Origin: Planctomycetota bacterium
Lineage (GTDB): Bacteria > Planctomycetota > Phycisphaerae > WQYP01
Assembly: GCA_021852275.1 (NCBI GenBank)
Contig: JAJZNX010000096.1
Coordinates: forward strand, 1 to 57,989
Length of the DNA stretch: 57,989 bases
Reading direction: 5' to 3'
Shown here: piece after piece, positions 26,441-34,019 of the stretch
How the letters are laid out: each line of letters starts with the position of its first letter
Position numbering within the stretch: position 1 is the stretch's first letter
The notes under the pieces: generated by a model
Database searches by the model: none
What the model was told of the DNA's origin: nothing
The model's input: only the letters and a program-made list of their open reading frames with translations
Translations under genes and position numbers: made by a program

Positions 26441-27559
26441 ATGAATGAATCATCGTTTTTCATACGCCGCATGGTTGGTGGCTCTGTGCTTGCCATGATT
26501 ATTTTTGCCGCACAGCTACCTGCCCTCGCACAGATGATCATGCTCTCGCCGGCGCAAGGCCGGCTCTGGCAGGCGTGGTCCAAGGATGAAAGCCAATGGA
26601 CCGCACTCCGAAAATCAACCGATTTCTATGGCAACGTGCCGGATCGCAAAAAAGTTGCGGCCCAGGCTACCGTGGTTCTCCGAAATCTCGTTAGCGATAT
26701 TCATCGTCTGCAAAAGGTGCCGGCTTTCGCACGGTTCAAGGCGACATTCGACATGCATGAGATGCTGGCCACCGCCACCCTGGCCCTGTTGGGCGACAAA
26801 TCCTCCTTGGAAAAAATCGCTAAGGGTGTTAAAAGCGCCGTTCCCGCCAATCGCGCGCGGGCCTTGGTCGAGCAAAGCGCCCTGCATTGGTGGCAAGCCT
26901 CACAGAATCTCCCCAAGCAGTACGCCGTTATCAATGAGCTCTGGCGATTCGATCCAAAACTCATGTCCCATCAACTCATTCTCACGCTCAGTGTGGTGGC
27001 TCGTCGCGGCTCCGCCACTCCCGAACTGCAAAGAGATCTACAGTCCACGGCTCTTTGGGTTGCCATGCCCCCTGCAACCCCTGGCCGCGCCCAAAATCAT
27101 CAGTTCAGCCGTATTACCGTTCGGGAGGCAGGGCACCCATTTCATCTTTACGGTGCCACCCTCAATGGCGGTGTTTTTAGCACCTTTATCAATAAGGGAA
27201 AGCCCGCGGTGATCGACTTCTGGGCAACTTGGTGTCCCTGGTGCGTGAAAGAATTGCCCGAGTTGGCGGCCATCTACGCCAAGTACCACCCCAAGGGGTT
27301 GGAACTGGTAAGTGTATCTCAAGATGCCAACCTCCTCACCGTCCGGCGTTTCTTAGAGCAACATCCTCAGATGAAGTGGCCGCAGCTTTACCGCAAAACC
27401 GGATTCTACGTAGCCCATGGGCGATCGCTTCCCATCGCCACCAGCCTTCTTCCCACCACTGTTATCGTAAACCGGCGGGGAATTATTGTGGATATCATCA
27501 CCGGCTATGCCAAAGGGGCGGTCGCTGCCGATGTCAAATATCTCTTCCACAAAAAATAG
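26441..27559 (+). CDS. Secreted TlpA/ResA-like thiol-disulfide protein
   Basis: A 372-aa exported protein with a signal peptide over residues 1-30 (FAAQLPALA end). The helical region 35-210 has no domain I recognise. A C-terminal thioredoxin fold follows, with active site WCPWC at C265 and C268 inside VIDFWATWCPWCVKELPEL and cis-Pro region LLPTTVIVNRRG. It would reduce or shuffle disulfides in the periplasm, for example in cytochrome c or secreted proteins. The start has GGAG 9 nt upstream; an in-frame TTG at 26426 is less likely. It is divergent from the GH20-like gene and followed by a strong stem-loop. Confidence 0.88.
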   Translation: MNESSFFIRRMVGGSVLAMIIFAAQLPALAQMIMLSPAQGRLWQAWSKDESQWTALRKSTDFYGNVPDRKKVAAQATVVLRNLVSDIHRLQKVPAFARFKATFDMHEMLATATLALLGDKSSLEKIAKGVKSAVPANRARALVEQSALHWWQASQNLPKQYAVINELWRFDPKLMSHQLILTLSVVARRGSATPELQRDLQSTALWVAMPPATPGRAQNHQFSRITVREAGHPFHLYGATLNGGVFSTFINKGKPAVIDFWATWCPWCVKELPELAAIYAKYHPKGLELVSVSQDANLLTVRRFLEQHPQMKWPQLYRKTGFYVAHGRSLPIATSLLPTTVIVNRRGIIVDIITGYAKGAVAADVKYLFHKK

Positions 27560-27599
27560 CAGCGCCGGTCACGCCGCGGCAACGGCGTCCCTGGCGCTG
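27560..27599 (+). terminator. Nested stem-loop immediately after the TlpA-like gene
   Basis: Outer arms CAGCGCC (27560-27566) and GGCGCTG (27593-27599) enclose inner arms ACGCCG (27571-27576) and CGGCGT (27583-27588); all are perfect. It begins at the base after the TAG stop. There is no T-run, so it may be an mRNA 3' protector or an atypical terminator; tag starts 30 nt downstream. Confidence 0.55.
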
Positions 27600-27628
27600 T
27601 CGACCAGACCCATGGCTCCAGGTGCCAC

Positions 27629-28219
27629 ATGAACCAAAATTCATTACTCAATCAGCCGCGACGCTGTCCTTGGGCCAAGACCGATTTAAGCATGGCCTAT
27701 CATGATGTTGAATGGGGTGTACCCCTGCACGATGATCAAAAACTTTTTGAGTTCCTCGTGCTGGATGGTGCGCAGGCCGGGTTGAGTTGGGAAATCATTC
27801 TGCAAAAGCGTGAGTCTTATCGTCGAGCTTTTGCGCAATTCGATCCGCAAAAAGTAGCTCGATTCAATGCCCATGATTTTCGTCGGCTGCTGCAGGATGA
27901 GGGAATTGTCCGCAATCGGCTTAAAATTCAATCTGCCATCGGCAATGCCCGGGCTTTTTTAAAAGTGCAAGAACAATTCGACAATTTCGATAATTACCTT
28001 TGGCGGTTTGTCAACGGCCAACCCTTAGTCCATCATTGCCGGCGACCTGGCGACATACCCACACGCAGCCGGGAATCTGATAAGCTCAGCGGCGATCTCA
28101 AATCGCGAGGATTTACGTTTGTGGGTACCACAATCTGTTATGCATTCATGCAGGCTGCGGGCTTGGTAAATGATCATCTTGTCCGGTGCGCCCGTTATAC
28201 CCAGGTGCAACAGTTCTGA
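27629..28219 (+). CDS. tag: DNA-3-methyladenine glycosylase I
   Basis: A 196-aa base-excision repair enzyme that removes 3-methyladenine. The zinc ligands of the Tag family are all present: C13 (RRCPWA), H25 (AYHDVEWG), H183 and C187 (VNDHLVRC). E41 in DQKLFEFLVLDGAQAGLSW matches the catalytic-pocket Glu. The central EGIVRNRLKIQSAIGNA is the helix-hairpin-helix region. Length is normal. Confidence 0.96.
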   Translation: MNQNSLLNQPRRCPWAKTDLSMAYHDVEWGVPLHDDQKLFEFLVLDGAQAGLSWEIILQKRESYRRAFAQFDPQKVARFNAHDFRRLLQDEGIVRNRLKIQSAIGNARAFLKVQEQFDNFDNYLWRFVNGQPLVHHCRRPGDIPTRSRESDKLSGDLKSRGFTFVGTTICYAFMQAAGLVNDHLVRCARYTQVQQF

Positions 28220-28440
28220 TGTCCCACACCGATCCCATTGGCACCTCCGGTCTGGAGCATAACTCCACCAGTTCGGATTGCTCGATCTTGGCTTGAATTT
28301 TCCACAATTTTAACCGATAATGAGGTATGGATGAGCGCACCCAGAGTGCAGTAAGGAGGTGCCGCGGAAAACAGATGGTTGATTCACGTCTAGATGAATC
28401 CGAAAGCCGCTCCTACTTGGCCAGGATTAAAAAACGCCGG
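28220..28440. other. Intergenic region downstream of tag
   Basis: No ORF is convincing. It contains the perfect inverted repeat GATTCA (28381-28386) and TGAATC (28395-28400) around the centre CGTCTAGA. With the next region it makes a 531-nt gap before csrA. Confidence 0.4.
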
Positions 28441-28610
28441 AAATCGCACTCGCAACTGTAAATACCTTTATAACCGGCTGATTTGATCGGGTCTTTGGGT
28501 TGCGGTTTTTCGTTGCGCTGATTTTCGAAATACCGGCCGAATTGACCTTCCGAAACGGCATTAGCCAGAAAAACTGGCCCAACCAAGCCAAAAGCCCGAT
28601 AACAGTATTG
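28441..28610. ncRNA. Possible structured RNA or repeat remnant upstream of csrA
   Basis: ATCGGG (28486-28491) pairs with CCCGAT (28595-28600), and the stem continues imperfectly (TTTGG with CCAAA, TTG with CAA). Inside it is a perfect GCCAG-AAAAA-CTGGC hairpin (28564-28578). The long paired closing stem enclosing a smaller hairpin is what a structured RNA would show, but no family is recognised and the direction of transcription is unknown. Confidence 0.25.
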
Positions 28611-28638
28611 ACAGACGGAATATTGATTCCGCCGGAGC

Positions 28639-28678
28639 TATAATGAATACAGGTGCATAGCCCTCCATGCAAGGAGGG
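28639..28678 (+). promoter_or_regulatory. csrA -10 element and leader hairpin
   Basis: A perfect -10 TATAAT lies at 28639-28644; TTGACA at 28608-28613 is too distant (25 nt) for an ordinary -35. Downstream, CCCTCC (28661-28666), ATGCAA, GGAGGG (28673-28678) makes a 6-bp hairpin whose 3' side begins CAAGGAGG, a GGA-containing site of the kind CsrA binds. Autoregulation is a fair inference. The csrA Shine-Dalgarno is AAGGAG at 28739-28744. Confidence 0.4.
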
Positions 28679-28750
28679 TGGGTACAAGAAGGCGGCCTCC
28701 TACCGCCATGTAACTCAGGGATTTTAATTTCGTCAGCCAAGGAGCAGGCA

Positions 28751-29068
28751 ATGCTTGTACTTTCACGGCAGAGAGATCAGAGCATTATGATTGGTGACAA
28801 CATCGAAATCACCGTGGTGGATGTCCGCGGAGATAAGGTGCGATTGGGCATTAATGCCCCCAATACCATTCCCGTCCACCGCAAGGAAGTTTATCAGGCC
28901 ATCCAGCGGGAAAAGCTGGAAGGCCAAACTCCATCGCATCCGCTGGCAGTAACTGAAAGTCCGGGCGGTCCTGCCCAGACCGCCAGCAAGCTCCATGACA
29001 CAACAGAACAACCAACCTCGCCCCCTCCTCCAGCAGCGCCACCCGGGCGCCCCGATGCCATGCTTTGA
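28751..29068 (+). CDS. csrA: CsrA-family carbon storage regulator with proline-rich C-terminal extension
   Basis: The 105-aa product has a complete CsrA fold in residues 1-55: [20 protein letters not shown], the [19 protein letters not shown] segment, then IQREK. The RNA-binding residues L4, R6 and R44 are present. Ordinary CsrA proteins have about 61-75 residues; here residues 58-105 add a low-complexity tail rich in Pro, Ala, Ser and Thr (for example [14 protein letters not shown]). CsrA is an RNA-binding post-transcriptional regulator of metabolism, motility and secretion. ATG 28751 has AAGGAG 6 nt upstream. No fliW or flagellar genes are adjacent. Confidence 0.93.
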   Translation: MLVLSRQRDQSIMIGDNIEITVVDVRGDKVRLGINAPNTIPVHRKEVYQAIQREKLEGQTPSHPLAVTESPGGPAQTASKLHDTTEQPTSPPPPAAPPGRPDAML

Positions 29069-29122
29069 CAGCAGGTTCAATCCGCGCCACCCTCGAACGC
29101 TTGTCAGCACCACGGACAGAGC

Positions 29123-29986
29123 TTACCAGTCGTCAAACAGCAGCGATTCATCATCAGATCGTTGGCATTTTGGACAATACCAGGTCCAATGACCATCACG
29201 GCCGCTGCGATCTACCGTAATGGCGGTGCCGCAGGCCTGGCATGGTTCACCGGCACAATCATAAACGACACACAGCCGCCCCTGCTGCACATCACCAAGA
29301 TAATACCGGTATGCTTTCGTCAAGCAGACTTGTGCGGCCGCCGCAAGCCGCTGAATCTGCCCGCTATTCAAAGCGATTGCACGTGTCGCGGGATGCACTC
29401 CGGCGGCATGCAAAATTTCGCACTTCCATGGGTTGGCGATTCCTGCCATCACGCGTTGATCCAGCAGAGCGCGGGCGATGGTGGATTTTTCTAAAAGCCG
29501 CAATCGAAAACGCCAATCAGCCATCGACAATTCGTCAGCCAGAGGATCCGGACCAATGTCCGCCAGATGGGGATGTCGCCACAATTCCGGCGTAAGCAAG
29601 GTCAAAAAAAGAGGACGTCCAGAAAGGACGATTTCGCGGCCATCATCAAGCTGGCTGCGGATCAGCGGCCTTCCGCGTGAGCGGGCGGCAACGGTGGTTG
29701 CACCTGCGACCCAGGCCATAGGCTCACGGATAAAAGTACCACCGGCCTTTACAATTTCCCAACTCCAGCGCCGTACTGGATAACACAACCAACTCACGCC
29801 ATGCTCAAAGTTCCAGATCAGCCAGCACCCATGCGAATAGATCCGAAGAACGCGGTGTCCGGCGCAATGTTTGAGCAGCACATTGGCCTGCCAGCGATCC
29901 ACGGGCACGTCAACGCGGTCCACCCGATGGCCCCAGACCGCCACACTCAAACGGTGGGCCAGTGCTTTAACCTGTGGGCCATCCAT
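29123..29986 (-). CDS. Fpg/Nei-family protein lacking the catalytic N-terminus
   Basis: A 287-aa homologue of formamidopyrimidine/endonuclease VIII DNA glycosylases. The helix-two-turn-helix region (LLDQRVMAGIANPWKCEIL) and the zinc finger (C249, C252, C271, C274, ending YCPKCQ) are intact. However, the protein starts MDGPQV where the family has Met-Pro-Glu-Gly-Pro, so the Schiff-base proline and adjacent Glu are missing. The usual Lys of the beta-strand is Cys54 (SHGCW), and the finger Arg is replaced by His (GHWT). A TAA is the codon immediately before the ATG, so no upstream in-frame start can restore them. It starts 4 nt after sucD, so it is likely co-transcribed. It may bind lesions without cutting, or use other chemistry. 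Confidence 0.8.
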   Translation of the reverse strand: MDGPQVKALAHRLSVAVWGHRVDRVDVPVDRWQANVLLKHCAGHRVLRIYSHGCWLIWNFEHGVSWLCYPVRRWSWEIVKAGGTFIREPMAWVAGATTVAARSRGRPLIRSQLDDGREIVLSGRPLFLTLLTPELWRHPHLADIGPDPLADELSMADWRFRLRLLEKSTIARALLDQRVMAGIANPWKCEILHAAGVHPATRAIALNSGQIQRLAAAAQVCLTKAYRYYLGDVQQGRLCVVYDCAGEPCQACGTAITVDRSGRDGHWTWYCPKCQRSDDESLLFDDW

Positions 29987-29990
29987 TTAT

Positions 29991-30890
29991 TCACCCCCGC
30001 ATAGCCATATTCAACGCCCGGCCGATATCCGCCGGCGAATCCGCCACAGTTATGCCCGCCGCACGCATCGCCTGAATCTTACTTTCCGCAGTACCTTCTC
30101 CGCCACTGATAATCGCGCCAGCATGGCCCATGCGTTTGCCCGGCGGTGCCGTACGTCCGGCTATAAAACCGGCCACCGGTTTGGTTACGTGTTTTTGAAC
30201 ATAATCGGCGGCGGCTTCTTCCGCGGTACCGCCGATTTCACCGATCATGATAATGGCATCGGTCTGCACATCCGCCTGGAACATGGTCAACACTTCGACA
30301 AAATCCAGCCCCTTCACCGGATCTCCGCCGATACCCACACACGTGCTTTGGCTCCAGCCCAATTGCGTGGTTTGCCATACCGCTTCATAGGTCAGCGTGC
30401 CCGATCGAGAGATAATTCCCACCCGTCGTTTACCAGGTGCCGGTGGAGTATGAATATAGCCGGGCATAATGCCGATCTTACACTCTCCGGGCGTAATAAC
30501 ACCGGGACAGTTGGGGCCTACCAGTGTAATTTTATCGCCAAATTCCGCTAGAAACTTTTTAGCCCGCACCATATCCAGTACCGGAATACCTTCCGTAATA
30601 GCCACAATTAGCCGAATACCTTCCGCCGCTGCTTCGCATATTGCATCTGCGGCATACGGCGGAGGCACAAATATCATGGTCGCATCCGCTCCTGTGGCCT
30701 TGCGAGCCTGTTCCACGGTATCAAAGATGGGCAGGCCATTGGCATCTTTGGTGCCGCCCTTGCCGGGGCTGGTTCCACCCACCATTTGGGTGCCGTAATC
30801 CAGGCAACCCTTGGTATGAAATGCCCCCCCGCCGCCACCGGTTATTCCTTGGCAAATGACCCGGGTATTTTTATCCACCAGAATTGACAT
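29991..30890 (-). CDS. sucD: Succinyl-CoA ligase alpha subunit
   Basis: The product (about 299 aa) interconverts succinyl-CoA and succinate with substrate-level phosphorylation. The N-terminal CoA-binding Rossmann region begins [18 protein letters not shown]. The phosphohistidine lies in [19 protein letters not shown], and the [11 protein letters not shown] strand is typical. ATG 30890 has GGAG 11 nt upstream; an in-frame start at 30914 is unlikely because it extends past the family N-terminus. It follows sucC by 51 nt and precedes the Fpg/Nei-like gene by 4 nt. Confidence 0.96.
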   Translation of the reverse strand: MSILVDKNTRVICQGITGGGGGAFHTKGCLDYGTQMVGGTSPGKGGTKDANGLPIFDTVEQARKATGADATMIFVPPPYAADAICEAAAEGIRLIVAITEGIPVLDMVRAKKFLAEFGDKITLVGPNCPGVITPGECKIGIMPGYIHTPPAPGKRRVGIISRSGTLTYEAVWQTTQLGWSQSTCVGIGGDPVKGLDFVEVLTMFQADVQTDAIIMIGEIGGTAEEAAADYVQKHVTKPVAGFIAGRTAPPGKRMGHAGAIISGGEGTAESKIQAMRAAGITVADSPADIGRALNMAMRG

Positions 30891-30941
30891 GATTGTTATT
30901 CTCCAGTTTTGCATTGGGCGTAGGGTTCGTCCAAAGCTAGA

Positions 30942-32111
30942 TTATCTTGTGGCCGCGACAATTTTCCTGGCTGCATCGTTAAGGTCCATGGCACTTTGCA
31001 ACGTCGGCAATTCACCACGGGCCTCCGCCAGTATCTCTCTGGCAGCCTGGACATTCGTGCCTTCCAGCCGCACCACCACCGGCACCTTGAAGCCCACTTC
31101 CCGCCCCGCGGCAATCAGAGCTTCGGCTATCAGATCACAGCGGGCAATACCCCCGAAAATATTGACCAGAACACCCCGAACTTTGCTGTCCGAGAGCAGT
31201 ATTCGAAAAGCCTCCACCGCCCCCTCAGGCTTTACACCGCCACCAACATCGAGAAAATTGGCTGGCTTGCCGCCATTCAGTTGCACCACATCCATCGTAG
31301 CCATCGCCAACCCGGCCCCGTTTACCAAGCACGCTATATCACCATCCAGCTTGATGTAGTTCAGACTCGCTTTGGCCGCGCGAAGTTCCAACGGATCATG
31401 TTCCGCAGGATCTGCCATCGCCAGAATATCCGGATGGCGAAACAACGCGCTGTCATCGAAATTGATCTTGGCATCAATCGCCAGCACTTTACCGTCTTTG
31501 GTCAACACCAACGGATTGATTTCTACAATGGAGCAATCATATTGCGCATACAACGCAGCCAATTTAAGCAGTAACTGCGACACTTCAGACGCCTGCCGAC
31601 CGGTGAAGCCCAACCGACCCGCCACCCGTCGTGCCGCAAACCCCTGCAATCCCAAAGTGGGATGCAAAGCTTCGCGAATGATGGCCTCCGGCCGCTGATG
31701 GGCCACCGTTTCAATTTCCACCCCGCCTTCGGCGGATGCTATGACGCTGACGGTCGCCTTCGCTCGATCCAACACCAGTCCCATATAGTATTCATGGGCA
31801 ATATCCACTGCGGCGGCAACCATCACTTTTTTTACCGCAATCCCCTCCGGATCAGTTTGCACACTGACCATACGATTTTTGAACATGAAATCCGCCGCCG
31901 CCTGCGCCTCGGCTGCCGATTTCACCAGTTTCACAAAACCGGCCTTACCTCGTCCGCCGGCAAACACCTGAGCCTTGACTACCTGCAGCGGCACGGCATT
32001 GGCGTTAAACGCCGCAGCCGCCTCGGCCGCGGATTCGACCACCCGAGCCGCTGGAACCGCAATGCCCGCCTTAGCCAAAAGCTCGCGAGCCTGATATTCA
32101 TGAATTTTCAA
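30942..32111 (-). CDS. sucC: Succinyl-CoA ligase [ADP/GDP-forming] beta subunit
   Basis: A 389-aa protein that partners SucD. The N-terminus MKIHEYQARELLAKAGI is the conserved ATP-grasp start, which fixes the start as TTG at 32111 with AAGGAG 5 nt upstream. Further motifs are VFAGGRGKAGFVK, LVLTKDGKVLAIDAKINFDD for metal and nucleotide, and FLDVGGGVKPEGAVEAF with VNIFGGIARCD for the interface. Together with sdhCAB it covers two adjacent TCA steps. This shows TTG is a real start in this genome. Confidence 0.97.
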   Translation of the reverse strand: MKIHEYQARELLAKAGIAVPAARVVESAAEAAAAFNANAVPLQVVKAQVFAGGRGKAGFVKLVKSAAEAQAAADFMFKNRMVSVQTDPEGIAVKKVMVAAAVDIAHEYYMGLVLDRAKATVSVIASAEGGVEIETVAHQRPEAIIREALHPTLGLQGFAARRVAGRLGFTGRQASEVSQLLLKLAALYAQYDCSIVEINPLVLTKDGKVLAIDAKINFDDSALFRHPDILAMADPAEHDPLELRAAKASLNYIKLDGDIACLVNGAGLAMATMDVVQLNGGKPANFLDVGGGVKPEGAVEAFRILLSDSKVRGVLVNIFGGIARCDLIAEALIAAGREVGFKVPVVVRLEGTNVQAAREILAEARGELPTLQSAMDLNDAARKIVAATR

Positions 32112-32184
32112 TTCAACTCCTTACATACAATACGTTCAAAAAGATAATGGATTTATCCAAAAAGATAAACCGATGCAGATACTG

Positions 32185-32925
32185 TCACTTCGACCGGGGT
32201 AGCACAACGAGATGAAAAATCTGGCAATAACCCGGAGGCCATCCGGGCCGTAAGCGCCGCTTACGACCTGCAATAATCTGAATATGCTCGTGGGCGGGGA
32301 CCAACCGATGCCGCAGCTTCCCAACGCGAACCGGATCTTGCGTAGCCGTTAACAACCAGAGGCCATGTCCCGCGGTTGCCAGCCAGGTTGGATTCGCCAC
32401 TGCAGACCATGCCACTTGTCGCTGCACTGTTAAGTACCACAGCAATTCTCTGGATTGCCCGGTGCCATCACTCCAAAAAACTATTTTGTTGCGGGCCGTA
32501 GCGCGGCTCAGGACCGTTTGCACTTCCCTTCTGGCTACCTGTGAACCCACCCATCGGTAAGGATGCACAATATCAATACCCATGCTCACCACCGCTAAGA
32601 TAACCAACAGTCCTGACCACACCAGAGGTCCGCCGCGGGCTACTGCCAAATTCTTCCCGGTTCGTGATATCAGGGCCAGCAGGCCCATCAAACCGGCGGC
32701 AGCCAGTATCGCAATAGATGGAACCAAATGTTGCTCTACCCGCGCCTTACCTGCAAATGGATACAAATGCAGCCATGCCGCGCCAAAGGTGGTCACAAAG
32801 GGCCCGATCAGCAGAATCAGTTCGGTGTAGCGGTGTGTCCTTAAAAAATGCCATCCACCCATCAAAGCCAGAGCCGTTATTGCATAAGCAATGCCCCCCT
32901 TGCCGCCAAACGGGTACGTCATCAT
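32185..32925 (-). CDS. Membrane protein resembling the C-terminal half of a GT39-like glycosyltransferase
   Basis: A 246-aa protein with about four hydrophobic helices in residues 10-120, then a soluble tail. The AAWLHLYPFAGKARVEQHLVP stretch resembles the 'YPF-R-x-x-L-P' loop of polytopic glycosyltransferase family 39-like proteins, as I remember them, which are about 500 aa; the N-terminal catalytic half is absent. ATG 32925 has GGAGGGG about 9 nt upstream, so it may be translated as is. It starts 21 nt after the SIMPL gene. It could be a truncated relic or a short family of its own; function unknown. Confidence 0.55.
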   Translation of the reverse strand: MMTYPFGGKGGIAYAITALALMGGWHFLRTHRYTELILLIGPFVTTFGAAWLHLYPFAGKARVEQHLVPSIAILAAAGLMGLLALISRTGKNLAVARGGPLVWSGLLVILAVVSMGIDIVHPYRWVGSQVARREVQTVLSRATARNKIVFWSDGTGQSRELLWYLTVQRQVAWSAVANPTWLATAGHGLWLLTATQDPVRVGKLRHRLVPAHEHIQIIAGRKRRLRPGWPPGYCQIFHLVVLPRSK

Positions 32926-32946
32926 GAATATCCCCTCCACGGCCCC

Positions 32947-33714
32947 TTACTTCAAAAGAAAGTCCGCGTGAATAACTGCAATCACCACTTTTTTATAAGA
33001 AGTTGTATCGTCGTTACCCTGCCACGAAACATTGGTGGAATAAGCCGGGTCAATCTGCATAACGCCCATGCTGGCATCCAGCAGACGGCTGATGCGAGCT
33101 CCGCCGTTATTGGCAATCTGCGTCGCTCGATCTTTGGCGTCTCTGGTAGCCGCCGCCAGCATCACAAGTTTCAGGCTTGCCAACTTTGTATATATATACT
33201 TTGGCGAGCGAGAATCAATTTGTACTCCCTGATTGATCAGATCAGTAATCTGCCGCCCTACCCGGGCCACGTGCAAAACCTGATGACTGGTTACGGTAAC
33301 GGACTGGCGCAAATCCCAGCCGCTGATCGTGTGAGTCAGGTGTCCCTGCTTGTCGCGTTTATAATTCGCGGTGCTGCTGATGGACGAAACCTGAATGTTG
33401 TGGAGTGGAATGTGGCGGGCTGCCAGGTACGCCAGAGTTGTTTTCATTCCTGACTGTAAGATTGCAAAAGCCTTTTCGCGATTGGCATTGGAACCGGTAA
33501 CCTGGGCTGTCCAAATAATAAGATTTGACTGGATATTCTTGGTAGCCTGACCGGTAACACTAAGTGTTTTGGCGGGCTGCCGCACATGCACATAAGCCAT
33601 TGCAATAATAATCGCGCAAACAATATTTGCTGCAGCCAGAATTCCCCCGGCACGCAAGGTAACCACCACACGCGCCGGCAGTTTCATGCTTCGTTGCTGG
33701 TTTTCATCATCCAT
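32947..33714 (-). CDS. SIMPL-domain (DUF541) protein with N-terminal membrane anchor
   Basis: A 255-aa protein. One transmembrane helix spans residues 20-43. From about residue 50 there is a SIMPL domain: TLSVTGQATKNIQSNLIIWTAQV, the IQVSSISSTANYKRD region, GWDLRQSVTVTS, and the C-terminal AAATRDAKDRATQIA helix. The domain is widespread in periplasmic and membrane proteins of mostly unknown function. ATG 33714 has GAGG 9 nt upstream. The frame is open to 33909, and an ATG at 33762 lies exactly where a transcript from the TATAAT at 33774-33769 would begin, so a longer leaderless form is possible. Confidence 0.8.
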   Translation of the reverse strand: MDDENQQRSMKLPARVVVTLRAGGILAAANIVCAIIIAMAYVHVRQPAKTLSVTGQATKNIQSNLIIWTAQVTGSNANREKAFAILQSGMKTTLAYLAARHIPLHNIQVSSISSTANYKRDKQGHLTHTISGWDLRQSVTVTSHQVLHVARVGRQITDLINQGVQIDSRSPKYIYTKLASLKLVMLAAATRDAKDRATQIANNGGARISRLLDASMGVMQIDPAYSTNVSWQGNDDTTSYKKVVIAVIHADFLLK

Positions 33715-33768
33715 GACAAAAGCCTCTAATTTATCCACCGCCGAAAATCCATTTTCGGCCATGCCGAC

Positions 33769-33777
33769 ATTATACCA
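33769..33777 (-). promoter_or_regulatory. Extended -10 promoter of the SIMPL gene
   Basis: On the minus strand TGG-TATAAT (33777-33769) is a perfect extended -10; no good -35 is seen. The expected start of transcription is near 33762. Confidence 0.5.
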
Positions 33778-33904
33778 AATTATCGCTTCGTCGTACCCAT
33801 TAACGGCTCGGGTTGTAACCTCCTGCTCGCGTTGACCCATAACTCGCAAATCCATCCCCGCAGGAATACCGTATCCATGCACGCTCGCCGCAGATCGAAT
33901 TGAA

Positions 33905-33933
33905 TTCACTTTTACGCGTTATGCCGGTACACT
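33905..33933 (+). promoter_or_regulatory. Candidate promoter of bamA
   Basis: TTCACT (33905-33910), a 17-nt spacer, then TACACT (33928-33933), about 85 nt upstream of bamA. The TACACT -10 is the same as at the two LacI-region promoters. Confidence 0.4.
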
Positions 33934-34019
33934 ACCAGCCTGCCACAGGGAAGCAGGTACCGGAATTGGCTTCCCGCGGCAAACTCAAAATTTGGATGGC
34001 ACTGTAAAATAAGGTCTCC

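Noticed and set aside
28427..28687. 86-codon minus-strand frame upstream of csrA with a hydrophobic stretch
   Set aside because: No Shine-Dalgarno and it covers the inverted-repeat region; the hydrophobicity comes from the repeat sequence. No homologue recognised.
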